DNA of 64,000 nt from assembly GCA_025869365.1 (NCBI GenBank), contig JAOZVV010000196.1:1-64000 (forward strand). Direction: 5' to 3'. This DNA is from Pseudonocardia sp. (lineage in GTDB: Bacteria > Actinomycetota > Actinomycetes > Mycobacteriales > Pseudonocardiaceae). Every line of letters begins with the position of its first letter. The stretch's first letter is position 1. The notes beneath the pieces are model-generated. The model made no database searches. It had not been told where the DNA came from and worked only from the letters and a program-made list of their open reading frames with translations. A program made the position numbers and the translations under genes. Shown here one piece after another: positions 25,631 through 35,369 of this stretch.

Positions 25631-26658
25631 GACGCGCCGCCGAGGGGCGGTGCCACCGAGTCCCGCAGCTGGACCGTGGCCGGCAGCAGCCCGATCGAGC
25701 CGCTCTCGCCGTTCTCGAGCAGGTCGAACAGGGCCGTCGCGGCACGGAAGCCCATGTCGTGCGCGGGCTGCCGCACGCTCGTCAGCCGCGGGGTGAGCAG
25801 CGCCGAGAGCGGCAGGTCGTCGAACCCGACGACGCTGACGTCCTGCGGCACCCGCAGGCCGACCGCCTTGCAGTGCTCGATCGCCCCGATCGCCATCAGG
25901 TCGTTCGCGCAGATCAGCGCCGTGGGACGGGTCGCCGCCGGACCGGCGAGGATCTGCTGGGCGAGCGCCGCGCCCGAGCCCTGCCGGTAGTCCCCCGCGA
26001 GGACGGGTACCGAGTCCGGGTCGATCCCCGCCCCGGCGATCGCCTCCCGGTAGCCCGCGAGCCGCTGCTGGGCGGTCCAGAGCGCGGGCGGTCCGCCGAT
26101 CACGGCGATCCGCCGGTGCCCCTGGGCGAGGACGTGCGCGGCGACCTCGCGGGCCCCCTTGCGGGAGTCGCAGACCACGGCCGGGAGCTCGAGGCCGGGG
26201 ATCTGCTCGTCGACCAGGACCACCGGACCGGAGCGCGCGAGCTCGTAGATCGACGCCGGCATGGAACCGGTGCCGGACAGGTAGATCACGCCGTCCACCC
26301 GCTGGCTCCGGAGCAGCTTGGCCTGCTTCTCCTCCGGCTGCTCCGTCGCGTCCGGCACGACCAGGACCACCAGCACGTCCCGCGCCGACGCCGCCCGCTG
26401 CACGCCCTCCGCCACCATCGCGAAGAACTGGTTGGTCAGCTCCGGCACCACCATCCCGATCGTCGACGCGGAGCGGCGCTTGAGGTTGCGGGCGGACTCG
26501 TTGGGCGAGTACTCCAGCACCCGGACCGCGTCCAGCACCCGGTTGCGGCGGTCCGGGGCGACCGGACCGCTGTCGTTGAGCACGTAGCTCACGGTGCTCA
26601 CGGACACGCGGGCGTGCTGCGCGACGTCCTTCATGGTGGGCCGACGGCGGCGCGTCAC
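25627..26658 (-). CDS. LacI family transcriptional regulator
   Basis: The start is set at GTG 26658, with AGGAGG nine bases upstream; a GTG at 26685 lies inside the preceding gene. The 343-residue protein opens with PTMKDVAQHARVSVSTVSYV, the LacI helix-turn-helix, followed by the hinge helix SARNLKRRSASTIG. The periplasmic-binding-protein-like sensor domain runs from about 65 to the end (MVVPELTNQFF, VVGFDDLPLSALLTP). The likely operator is a GAAWCGWTTC element found upstream of the cupin, aldehyde dehydrogenase and NAMPT genes. The effector would be a sugar or nucleoside-like molecule. Confidence 0.92.
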   Translation of the reverse strand: MTRRRRPTMKDVAQHARVSVSTVSYVLNDSGPVAPDRRNRVLDAVRVLEYSPNESARNLKRRSASTIGMVVPELTNQFFAMVAEGVQRAASARDVLVVLVVPDATEQPEEKQAKLLRSQRVDGVIYLSGTGSMPASIYELARSGPVVLVDEQIPGLELPAVVCDSRKGAREVAAHVLAQGHRRIAVIGGPPALWTAQQRLAGYREAIAGAGIDPDSVPVLAGDYRQGSGAALAQQILAGPAATRPTALICANDLMAIGAIEHCKAVGLRVPQDVSVVGFDDLPLSALLTPRLTSVRQPAHDMGFRAATALFDLLENGESGSIGLLPATVQLRDSVAPPLGGAS

Positions 26659-26671
26659 TCGGGCTGGCCTC

Positions 26672-27478
26672 CTAGGTGCGGACACCGGCGGACACCGGCG
26701 CGGCCGTCCGGGTCCCGGTCTCGACCCGGGCGGCCCAGGACAGTATCGACGTCCAGAGTGCCGCGTAGTGCGGCCACTGCACGAACTCGGGCGGGGCCCA
26801 GTGCGGCGCGAGGTCCGAGGTGAACGCGACCGTGCGCCCGGCGCCGTACCCGCCGACGACGAGCAGCGGGTCCTCGCCCGTGCGCGCGACGACCGTGGCG
26901 TCCGGCTTCGCCGTCACCCGGTTGTAGCCGAGCAGCGTCGGCCACTGCGCCGGCGTCCCGCCGAGCACCGCGTGCCCCGGCTCGACGACCTCGGGGTCCA
27001 CGCCCTCGGACCTCTCGATCCGGTCGTCGTGCGGGAGCATCCCGACGGGCAGGACGTCCGCGAGCGGGCTCATCCCGTAGCGGGCCTTGCCGTCGATCCC
27101 GGTGAAGGACAGGTAGCCGCCGATCATCACCAGCCCGCCGCCGCGGCCGACGTAGTCCCCGAGGACGGTCAGCTTGTTCGGCGAGCGCTCGGACCGCAGG
27201 AAGGTCTCGTCCGGCAGCAGGAACGAGTTCGACCCGATGTCCGAGAGGACGACGACGTCGAACTCGTCGAGCTCGTCGGCCGTGCTCGGGAACCGGGCCG
27301 AGATCTCGTGGCCGCGGACGTAGGTGACCGCGAACCCGGCCCGGTCCAGCGCGGCGAGGAAGACCCCGGCGCCCTCCTCGTACTCGGTGCTGTGGAACTG
27401 GTCGAAGCCCTTCATGTGGATCGTGTGCTTGATCCAGGACTCCCCGGCGACCAGCACCCGCAAGGCGTTGTCGCTCAT
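26672..27478 (-). CDS. ThuA-like/glutamine amidotransferase-fold protein
   Basis: ATG 27478 overlaps the PPOX stop by four bases. The 268-residue protein begins ALRVLVAGESWIKHTIHMKG and contains LDEFDVVVLSDIGSNSFLLP, YVGRGGGLVMIGGYLSFTGI, LLGYNRV and LLVVGGYGAGRTVAFTSDLA, the class I amidotransferase-like fold of ThuA and bacterial cytoplasmic STM3548-type proteins. The usual nucleophilic Cys is absent: the nucleophile elbow reads SDIGSN and MIGGYL. It therefore need not be an amidotransferase. ThuA-type proteins accompany sugar catabolic operons, which fits the LacI and ribokinase neighbours. Confidence 0.8.
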   Translation of the reverse strand: MSDNALRVLVAGESWIKHTIHMKGFDQFHSTEYEEGAGVFLAALDRAGFAVTYVRGHEISARFPSTADELDEFDVVVLSDIGSNSFLLPDETFLRSERSPNKLTVLGDYVGRGGGLVMIGGYLSFTGIDGKARYGMSPLADVLPVGMLPHDDRIERSEGVDPEVVEPGHAVLGGTPAQWPTLLGYNRVTAKPDATVVARTGEDPLLVVGGYGAGRTVAFTSDLAPHWAPPEFVQWPHYAALWTSILSWAARVETGTRTAAPVSAGVRT

Positions 27479-27990
27479 AGGATCCGGTCCCCCACGTGGG
27501 CCGGCAGCGTCCGGCTCTCCGGCATCGCGATGGTGGTGATCTCCCGCATGTCCCAGCCGATCATCTTCGACGGCGCGAGCTCGTAGTAGGTGCGCCCGGC
27601 CACCTCGCCGAACTCGAGGTACTGCTCGGCGTAGGGGTGTCCGACGTGGAAGTACTTGTCGTACACCAACTGCCCGAGGGTCTCCGCCAGGGCGGCGTCG
27701 GTGACCTCCACCATCGTCCCGGTGATCCGGACCCCGCTGACGGTGGCGTACTCGTCCCCGCTGTCCACCAGCGCGGAGAGCGCGCGCCCGGCCGTGAAGT
27801 TCGCGCCGTGCCGGCTGGCCGCGTCGATCGGGATGTAGAGCTTCTTCTCGTGCACCACCATCCACAGCGGCGAGAGGTAGATCGTGCCGTCCTCGTTCAG
27901 GGTGGCCACGCGGATGGTGCGCGCGCGGGCCAGGTAGGCCCAGCGCTTGTCCCCGCGCAGGGGCTGCCAGGTACTCGCGGTCACGGCCAT
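27475..27990 (-). CDS. Pyridoxamine 5'-phosphate oxidase-fold (flavin split-barrel) protein
   Basis: ATG 27990 gives 171 residues (MAVTASTWQPLRGDKRWAYL). LARARTIRVATLNEDGTIYLSPLWMVV is the first split-barrel strand set of the PPOX/F420-dependent family. HGANFTAGRALSALVDSG and GVRITGTMVEV follow. These proteins bind FMN, F420 or heme and reduce or store flavin; the substrate is unknown. It is the second gene of the LacI-type operon, one base after the cupin stop. It might supply reduced flavin to the nearby LLM enzymes, but that is inference. Confidence 0.82.
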   Translation of the reverse strand: MAVTASTWQPLRGDKRWAYLARARTIRVATLNEDGTIYLSPLWMVVHEKKLYIPIDAASRHGANFTAGRALSALVDSGDEYATVSGVRITGTMVEVTDAALAETLGQLVYDKYFHVGHPYAEQYLEFGEVAGRTYYELAPSKMIGWDMREITTIAMPESRTLPAHVGDRIL

Positions 27991-27991
27991 G

Positions 27992-28474
27992 TCAGGTCCC
28001 CTCCGAGACGCGCAGCGCGCGCAGCTCACGGCTGTAGTCCGCGGCGTCCGCGACGCCGACCTTCGGCGACGGGCCGGACGTCCAGAAGAACGTGTAGCCG
28101 ACGCCGGTGGGCTCGAGCGTGTACTCGTAGCCGGCCGGCAGGTAGATGTGCTCGCCCTCGGCGGCCTCGAGCACGATCGAGCGGCCCGCGGCGTCCAGCA
28201 CGACCAGGTGGATCTTCCCCTTGAGGACGAAGTGCGTCTCGTCGAAGTCCTTCTGGTCCCAGTGGTAGGGCAGGTGGTCCGGCTCGCCGTAGCAGTAGCC
28301 GTGCCGGAAGTAGCGCGCGTCGTCCCGCTCGCGGGAGAGGAAGATGTTCGTGTCGATGCCGGTGTTGAACGTCAGCCTCGGCATCTTGTCGATCTCGTCG
28401 GGCACGATCACCCGCGGGTAACGTCGGGCGTTCGGTGCCGCGGGGTCATTGTCGGCGGGGTCGTGGTCAGCCAC
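27992..28474 (-). CDS. Cupin domain protein
   Basis: GTG 28474 follows AGGGAGGG at 5 bases; 160 residues. The conserved cupin motif 1 appears as YHWDQKDFDETHFVLKGKIHL (first His, Glu-containing ETHFVLKG) and motif 2 as AAEGEHIYLPAGYEYTLEP (His ligand near 113). A single bicupin-less domain of this type usually binds one divalent metal and acts as an isomerase, dioxygenase or ligand sensor. It is first in the operon controlled by the paired LacI-type operators 28514-28568. The substrate is unassigned. Confidence 0.82.
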   Translation of the reverse strand: MADHDPADNDPAAPNARRYPRVIVPDEIDKMPRLTFNTGIDTNIFLSRERDDARYFRHGYCYGEPDHLPYHWDQKDFDETHFVLKGKIHLVVLDAAGRSIVLEAAEGEHIYLPAGYEYTLEPTGVGYTFFWTSGPSPKVGVADAADYSRELRALRVSEGT

Positions 28475-28513
28475 GTTGCCCTCCCTTCGGAAGAAGACCG
28501 GATATCTGGACCG

Positions 28514-28523
28514 TAATCGATTC
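28514..28523. promoter_or_regulatory. LacI-type operator candidate upstream of the cupin operon (proximal)
   Basis: TAATCGATTC, with flanking G and TTG, has a perfect AATCGATT centre. It lies 40 bases upstream of the cupin GTG and 45 bp centre-to-centre from the second site at 28559. Confidence 0.5.
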
Positions 28524-28558
28524 TTGTTTCAGCGGCATGACGCAGGCAGAATCGTGAT

Positions 28559-28568
28559 GAATCGTTTC
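28559..28568. promoter_or_regulatory. LacI-type operator candidate upstream of the cupin operon (distal)
   Basis: GAATCGTTTC is identical to the ten-base core upstream of the aldehyde dehydrogenase (30046-30055). It lies between the aldehyde dehydrogenase stop and the cupin start. Confidence 0.55.
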
Positions 28569-28573
28569 TGGGA

Positions 28574-30001
28574 TCACGCGGCGTACCCGAAGATCGACTT
28601 GACCTCGAGGAACTCACGCAGCCCGAAGTCCGCGTACTCCCGGCCGTTGCCGGACTGCTTGTAGCCGCCGAACGGTGCCGCGAAGTCCAGCCCGGCGCCG
28701 TTGACGTGCACCATGCCGGTCCGCAGCCGGCGGGCCACCGCGCGCGCCCGCTCCGGGTCCGCGGAGGAGACGAAGCCGGACAGCCCGTAGTCCGTGTCGT
28801 CGGCGATGCGGACGGCGTCGTCGACGTCGGTGTAGGTGATCAGCGTGATGACCGGGCCGAAGATCTCCTCCCGGGCGATCGCCATGTCGTTGGTGACGCC
28901 GGTGAGCACCGTCGGGCGGACGAAGTACCCCTCGGCCAGCCCGTCCGGGCGGCCCGGGCCCCCGGCGACGAGCGTGGCGCCCGCGTCGAGGGCGCTGCGG
29001 ATCAGCCGCTGCACCTTCTCGTAGGCGGCCCGGGAGATCACCGGCCCGATCTGCACGCCCTCGGCGTGCGGCGGCCCGACGACGATCGCCTCGGCCGCCG
29101 CCTTCGCGATCGCCTCGGCCTCGGTCAGCCGCGCCACCGGCACCAGGAACCGCGAGCCGGCGTTGCAGGACTGGCCGGAGTTCGCGCACACGTCGGCCAT
29201 GTCCCGCGGGATGGCGACGGCGAGGTCTGCATCGTCGAGCAGGATGTTCGCGGACTTGCCGCCCAGTTCCTGGGCCACCCGCTTCACGGTGGGCGCGGCG
29301 TTGCGTGCCACGTCGACCCCTGCCCGGGTGGAGCCGGTGAAGGACACCATGTCCACGTCCGGGTGTGCGGCGAGCGCGGCGCCGGCGGTGGGGCCGTCCC
29401 CGTTGACCAGGTTGAACACCCCGGCCGGGACTCCGGCCTCGTGCAGGATCTCGGCGATCACCAGCGCGCTCAGCGGGGCGAGCTCGGACGGCTTGAGCAC
29501 CATCGTGCAGCCCGCCGCCAGGGCCGGCGCCACCTTCGCGCAGATCAGCAGGGGCGGCCAGTTCCAGGGGGTGATCAGCCCGCAGACGCCGATCGGCTCG
29601 TGCCGCACGAGAGTGGTCCCCCGCTGCTCGTCGAAGCGGAAGTTCTTCAGCGCGTCCAGGGCCGAGGCGAACTGGCCCAGGCCGGCGCCGACCTGCGCGG
29701 CCCGGGCGAACGGTGCCGGCGCCCCCAGCTCGGAGACGACGGCGGCGGCGAGGTCGTCGGCCCGGCGCTGGTAGACCTCGATGATCCGCTCGAGCAGGGC
29801 CACCCGCTCGTCGACGCCCGTGGCCGCGAACCCGTCGAAGGCCGCCCGCGCCGCGGCGACGGCCCGGTCCACGTCCTCGGCGCCGCCCAGCGGGACCGTC
29901 GCGACCGGTCGCTCGGTGGCGGGATCGAGCACCTCCACGGTGTCCGCCGTGCTCGGCTCGATCCACTTCCCGCCGATGTAGAAACGGTTCGTGTTCAGCA
30001 T
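28574..30001 (-). CDS. NAD(P)+-dependent aldehyde dehydrogenase
   Basis: ATG 30001 (MLNTNRFYIGGKWIEPS) starts 475 residues. The oxyanion and cofactor motif LITPWNWPPLLICAKVAPAL, FTGSTRAG, the general base in QELGGKSANILL and the nucleophile loop NSGQSCNAGSR (Cys279) are all present, with EEIFGPV and the terminal KSGNGRE-like QSGNGREYADFG. It oxidises an aldehyde to the acid; family resemblance is to medium-chain, betaine or vanillin-type ALDHs. It has its own promoter region with a LacI-type operator 45 bases upstream of the start, and is separated from the RutA-like gene by a strong terminator. Confidence 0.92.
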   Translation of the reverse strand: MLNTNRFYIGGKWIEPSTADTVEVLDPATERPVATVPLGGAEDVDRAVAAARAAFDGFAATGVDERVALLERIIEVYQRRADDLAAAVVSELGAPAPFARAAQVGAGLGQFASALDALKNFRFDEQRGTTLVRHEPIGVCGLITPWNWPPLLICAKVAPALAAGCTMVLKPSELAPLSALVIAEILHEAGVPAGVFNLVNGDGPTAGAALAAHPDVDMVSFTGSTRAGVDVARNAAPTVKRVAQELGGKSANILLDDADLAVAIPRDMADVCANSGQSCNAGSRFLVPVARLTEAEAIAKAAAEAIVVGPPHAEGVQIGPVISRAAYEKVQRLIRSALDAGATLVAGGPGRPDGLAEGYFVRPTVLTGVTNDMAIAREEIFGPVITLITYTDVDDAVRIADDTDYGLSGFVSSADPERARAVARRLRTGMVHVNGAGLDFAAPFGGYKQSGNGREYADFGLREFLEVKSIFGYAA

Positions 30002-30043
30002 GCTGTGCCCCTCGAAGTCGACGTGAGCGCCACGCTGCGCGGA

Positions 30044-30057
30044 TAGAATCGTTTCTA
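30044..30057. promoter_or_regulatory. LacI-type operator upstream of aldehyde dehydrogenase
   Basis: TAGAATCGTTTCTA is a 14-bp palindrome with one unpaired position on each side of the central CG. The centre CG and flanking A/T-rich arms are the usual architecture for LacI-family operators. It is the best copy of the element in the window. Confidence 0.6.
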
Positions 30058-30100
30058 GGAACGTAGCGGGACCGGCACAGCCGGTCAAGGGCGGAGACGA

Positions 30101-30140
30101 CGACAGCCCCGTCCCGGCCGGAGCCGGGACGGGGCTGTCG
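30101..30140. terminator. Perfect 18-bp hairpin after the RutA-like gene
   Basis: CGACAGCCCCGTCCCGGC (30101-30118) pairs perfectly with 30123-30140 around a CGGA loop. It starts 10 bases beyond the stop of the RutA-like gene and isolates the GntR-regulated operon from the aldehyde dehydrogenase promoter. No U-tract is present. Confidence 0.75.
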
Positions 30141-30150
30141 TAGGCGGGGA

Positions 30151-32309
<2,159 letters not shown>

Positions 32310-32316
32310 GATGCGG

Positions 32317-33705
32317 TCAGGCACGGCAGGCCTCGGCGAAGTCCGCCGCCGTGTGGCCGTCCTCGCCCAGGGACAGGACGGCCTGCTGGACGCGGTCCGC
32401 GGTGGCGTCGTCCGCGACCCGGCCGATCGTCTCGCGGTACTTGGCGACGATCTCGGCGTTGGTGAGCGGGCGCTCGTCGTGCCCGCGGTTGACCTGCTCG
32501 CGGTGCCGCAGCACCCGGCCGTCCGCCAGCTCGATCTCGACGGCGCCGGAGTAGGCCGCGGGGAAGGCGCTGTCCGGGTCCTCGCGCACCCGGACCTTCT
32601 GCGCCATGCCCAGGATCGTGGCGTCGGCCAGGGCGTCGTCCTCCAGCTCCGCGAGCCCGAACCGGCCCCGGACCAGTGCCGCGGACACGACGAACGGGAG
32701 GCTGAACTTGGCGTCGTACTCGTCCCGGGGCGCCCACTTGGCCTCCGCCGGCTCGCAGACGACCTTGCTCGGCACCGGGTGGATCGCGCAACGGATCTCG
32801 GTGATCTCGGTGCTCCCGATCTCGGGCCGGAGGGTGAGCACGGCGTCCGCGAAGGCGTGGATGAAGTGGCAGATCGGGTAGGGCTTCACCGCGGTGCGCA
32901 TCAGCTCCCACGTGCTGCCGAGCGCCTCGCCGACCGCGCCGGGGTTGGACTCCCGCCCGGCCAGGTGGGTGTTGTAGAGGCCGAAGCGTCCCTCGTAGAC
33001 GGCGGGCGGCCCGCTCCAGCCGGCCCGGGCGAAGCTCGCCGCGGTCAGCCCGGACATCGCCGCCCAGCCCGGGTGCAGGCGCTTGGTCCAGGACCCGTCC
33101 TGCAGGAACTCCAGCAGGCCCGCGGACATGGACCCGACGACACCCTGCGCTGCGCCGAGCCGGTCCGCGTCCAGCCCGAGGATCTTCCCGGCGGCGACGG
33201 CGGCGCCGAACGCCCCGGCGACGGCCGTCGGGTGGAAGCCGACGTCGTGGAAGCTGCCCGCACCGCCGATCCCGACCCGCGCCGAGACCTCGATGCCCAG
33301 GATGTAGGCGAGCAGCATGTCCGCGCTGCTCGCGCCCGCGGAGGTCGCGGCGGAGAGTGCGGCGGGCAGCGCGGCGGCGGACACGTGGGTCACGGCCGGG
33401 ATGTGCGTGTCGTCGAAGTCCATGCCGTGGATGAGCACGCCGTTGAGGACCGCGGCGTCGCGCGGGGAGAGCCGCTCCGCCATGCCGAGCACCGGGTGGT
33501 CCCCGCCGCCGAAGGTGGACAGCGCGTCGAGCGCGACCGCGGGGAAGCCGTAGGCGGTGGAGGCGAAGGCGAGGCCGACGGCGTCGAGGATCAGGTGCCG
33601 GGCGCGTTCGCGCACGTCAGCGGGCACGTCGGTGATCCGGGCGGCGGTCACGAACTCACCGACCTGGCCGGCCAGGGTGGTGCGGGTCGGGCTCTCGAGC
33701 GTCAC
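32317..33705 (-). CDS. MmgE/PrpD family protein
   Basis: GTG 33705 has AAGGAGG at ideal spacing; the 462-residue product begins MTLESPTRTTLAGQVGEFV. Family marks are RARHLILDAVGLAFA, NGVLIHGMDFDDTHIPAVTHVSA (the DDTH active-site segment), LAYILGIEVSARVG, WTKRLHPGWAA and KPYPICHFIHAFADA. PrpD dehydrates 2-methylcitrate and relatives include cis-aconitate decarboxylase and iminodisuccinate epimerase, so it handles hydroxylated or amino polycarboxylates. It is the first gene of the PrpD-LLM-RutA unit, 30 bases after a perfect GntR-type palindrome. No methylcitrate synthase is near, so a propionate role is unlikely. Confidence 0.9.
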   Translation of the reverse strand: MTLESPTRTTLAGQVGEFVTAARITDVPADVRERARHLILDAVGLAFASTAYGFPAVALDALSTFGGGDHPVLGMAERLSPRDAAVLNGVLIHGMDFDDTHIPAVTHVSAAALPAALSAATSAGASSADMLLAYILGIEVSARVGIGGAGSFHDVGFHPTAVAGAFGAAVAAGKILGLDADRLGAAQGVVGSMSAGLLEFLQDGSWTKRLHPGWAAMSGLTAASFARAGWSGPPAVYEGRFGLYNTHLAGRESNPGAVGEALGSTWELMRTAVKPYPICHFIHAFADAVLTLRPEIGSTEITEIRCAIHPVPSKVVCEPAEAKWAPRDEYDAKFSLPFVVSAALVRGRFGLAELEDDALADATILGMAQKVRVREDPDSAFPAAYSGAVEIELADGRVLRHREQVNRGHDERPLTNAEIVAKYRETIGRVADDATADRVQQAVLSLGEDGHTAADFAEACRA

Positions 33706-33734
33706 GGGGTCCTCCTTGTCGAGGCGTGGTGAAG

Positions 33735-33749
33735 ATACGTCAGACGTAT
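33735..33749. promoter_or_regulatory. GntR/FadR-type operator upstream of PrpD operon
   Basis: ATACGTCAGACGTAT is a perfect 15-bp palindrome with a central A. The GTC-N-GAC core matches sites at 38304-38310 and 39826-39832. FadR-subfamily GntR proteins typically bind such odd-centred palindromes. Confidence 0.7.
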
Positions 33750-33767
33750 GGGTCGAGGGAAGATGCA

Positions 33768-35369
33768 TCACCGCGGCGGCGATCCGGGGCGCTCCACCAT
33801 CGGCGGCGTCCGCAGGTGGTGCTCGGTTCGGTCCTGGAACAGCTGCGCCGCCCGCAGCGCCACGGCCTCGTGATGCGGCGGTGCGATCAGCTGGGCCGAG
33901 ACCGGACAGCCGTCCGGGGCGAACCCGGTCGGCAGCGCGAGGCCCGGGGCGCCGGTGAGGTTGCCGAGCATCGTGGAGCGGGACTGGGCCGCGTAGAGCG
34001 GGTACTCCTCGCCGTCGATCCGCACGGTGCAGTCCGGCAGGCGCGGGGCCGTCGCCGGGGTGGTCGGGACGACGATCAGGTCCGCGCCGGCGAACACCGC
34101 GTCGAGCTCCGCCTGCAGCTCGACGCGGAACTGCAGCGCACGCAGGTGGTCGAGCGCGGGGGTGGTGATGCCCTGGCTGATCCGCCGGACGGTGACGGGG
34201 TCGTACTCGGACCAGCGGTCCGCGTCGATCCGGTGTAACGACGCGGCCTCGGCGAAGACGAGCTGGTAGCCGATCGGCAGCGCCTGCTCCGCGGACGGGA
34301 TCTCCCCCGGCACGATCTCCGCACCGGCGTCGACGAGCACGTCGACGAGGTGCGTGACGCCGTCCCGGACGCTCGCGTCGCAGAGCTCGGTCAGGTAGCC
34401 GCCGGGCACGGCGATCCGGAGCCCCCGCAGGTCCGCCGGGTTCTCCTCCGGGGTGAACGGCGGCAGCTCGCCGACCCGTGGGTCCCGCCCGTCCGGGCCC
34501 CGGAGCAGCGCGAACAGCAGGGCGATGGTCCGGGCGTCGCGGGCGATCGGGCCGACCGTCTCCGTGGTCCAGGACAGCGGGACGACGCCCGTGCGCGGGA
34601 TCGCCCCGGCCGTCGGCTTCAGCCCGGTGAGGCCGCACCAGGCGGCCGGCAGCCTGATCGAGCCGCCCACGTCCGTCCCGAGGCCGAACGGCACGGCGCG
34701 GGAGGCGACGGCCGCAGCGGTGCCCGTCGAGGAGCCGCCGGCCCAGCGCTGCGGATCCCAGGGGTTCCGGCACGCGCCGGTGAGCGGCGGGTGCGGGCCG
34801 CCGACGGCGAACTCGGTGGTGGCGTCCTTGCTGATCGGGATCGCCCCCGCCGCCTCCAGGCGCGCGACGACCGTCGCGGACTCGAGGGCGGGCGGGGCGG
34901 CCCGACGGGTGCGGGAGGCGGCGGTGGTGCGGACCCCGGAGACGTCGATGACGTCCTTGACCGCGAAGGGCACGCCCTCCAGCGGCCGGGCCGTCCCGTC
35001 GGCGATCCGGCGCCCGGACTCCGCGGCCATCGCGGTGGCGCGCTCGTGGAGGAACTCGATGGTGCAGTTCAGCTCCGCGTGCACCTTCTCGAGCCGGGCG
35101 AGCGCCTCCGCGACGCTCGGGGCCCCGACCGGCCGGTGCGACCCGATGTCCCGGGAGTCCCGGCCCGCGGGGAGGTCCGGGCGCAGCCAGGCGTCTCCCC
35201 GGGCGGGGTCGGCGTCGGCCGCGGGGACCGGGCGGACGCGCAGGCGCGCGGTGGCCGGTTCGGCGACGGCCACGGCCTCGCGCATCGCCTCGACCTGGGC
35301 CGTGTCGAGGGTGAAGCCGAGCCGGGCCGCCAGCTCGGCGGGGGAGCCAAGATCGTCGGCACTCGTCAC
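33768..35369 (-). CDS. Amidase signature family enzyme with N-terminal extension
   Basis: GTG 35369 overlaps the acyl-CoA dehydrogenase stop by 4 bases (GTGA). The 533-residue protein has an N-terminal region (about 1-95: ELAARLGFTLDTAQVEAMRE) like that of AtzF/carbamate-type amidases, then the Ser-cisSer-Lys triad: Lys in GVPFAVKDVIDVSG, cis-Ser in AGGSSTGTAAAVAS and the nucleophile in GTDVGGSIRLPAAWCGLTGL. The enzyme hydrolyses an amide to acid plus ammonia. In this operon it probably acts on a ring-opened amide before CoA activation. Confidence 0.9.
   Translation of the reverse strand: MTSADDLGSPAELAARLGFTLDTAQVEAMREAVAVAEPATARLRVRPVPAADADPARGDAWLRPDLPAGRDSRDIGSHRPVGAPSVAEALARLEKVHAELNCTIEFLHERATAMAAESGRRIADGTARPLEGVPFAVKDVIDVSGVRTTAASRTRRAAPPALESATVVARLEAAGAIPISKDATTEFAVGGPHPPLTGACRNPWDPQRWAGGSSTGTAAAVASRAVPFGLGTDVGGSIRLPAAWCGLTGLKPTAGAIPRTGVVPLSWTTETVGPIARDARTIALLFALLRGPDGRDPRVGELPPFTPEENPADLRGLRIAVPGGYLTELCDASVRDGVTHLVDVLVDAGAEIVPGEIPSAEQALPIGYQLVFAEAASLHRIDADRWSEYDPVTVRRISQGITTPALDHLRALQFRVELQAELDAVFAGADLIVVPTTPATAPRLPDCTVRIDGEEYPLYAAQSRSTMLGNLTGAPGLALPTGFAPDGCPVSAQLIAPPHHEAVALRAAQLFQDRTEHHLRTPPMVERPGSPPR

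Noticed and set aside
32317-33705. Methylcitrate cycle (prpD) assignment
   Set aside because: No prpB or prpC homologue adjoins it and the operon partners are oxygenases, so the family name only is used.
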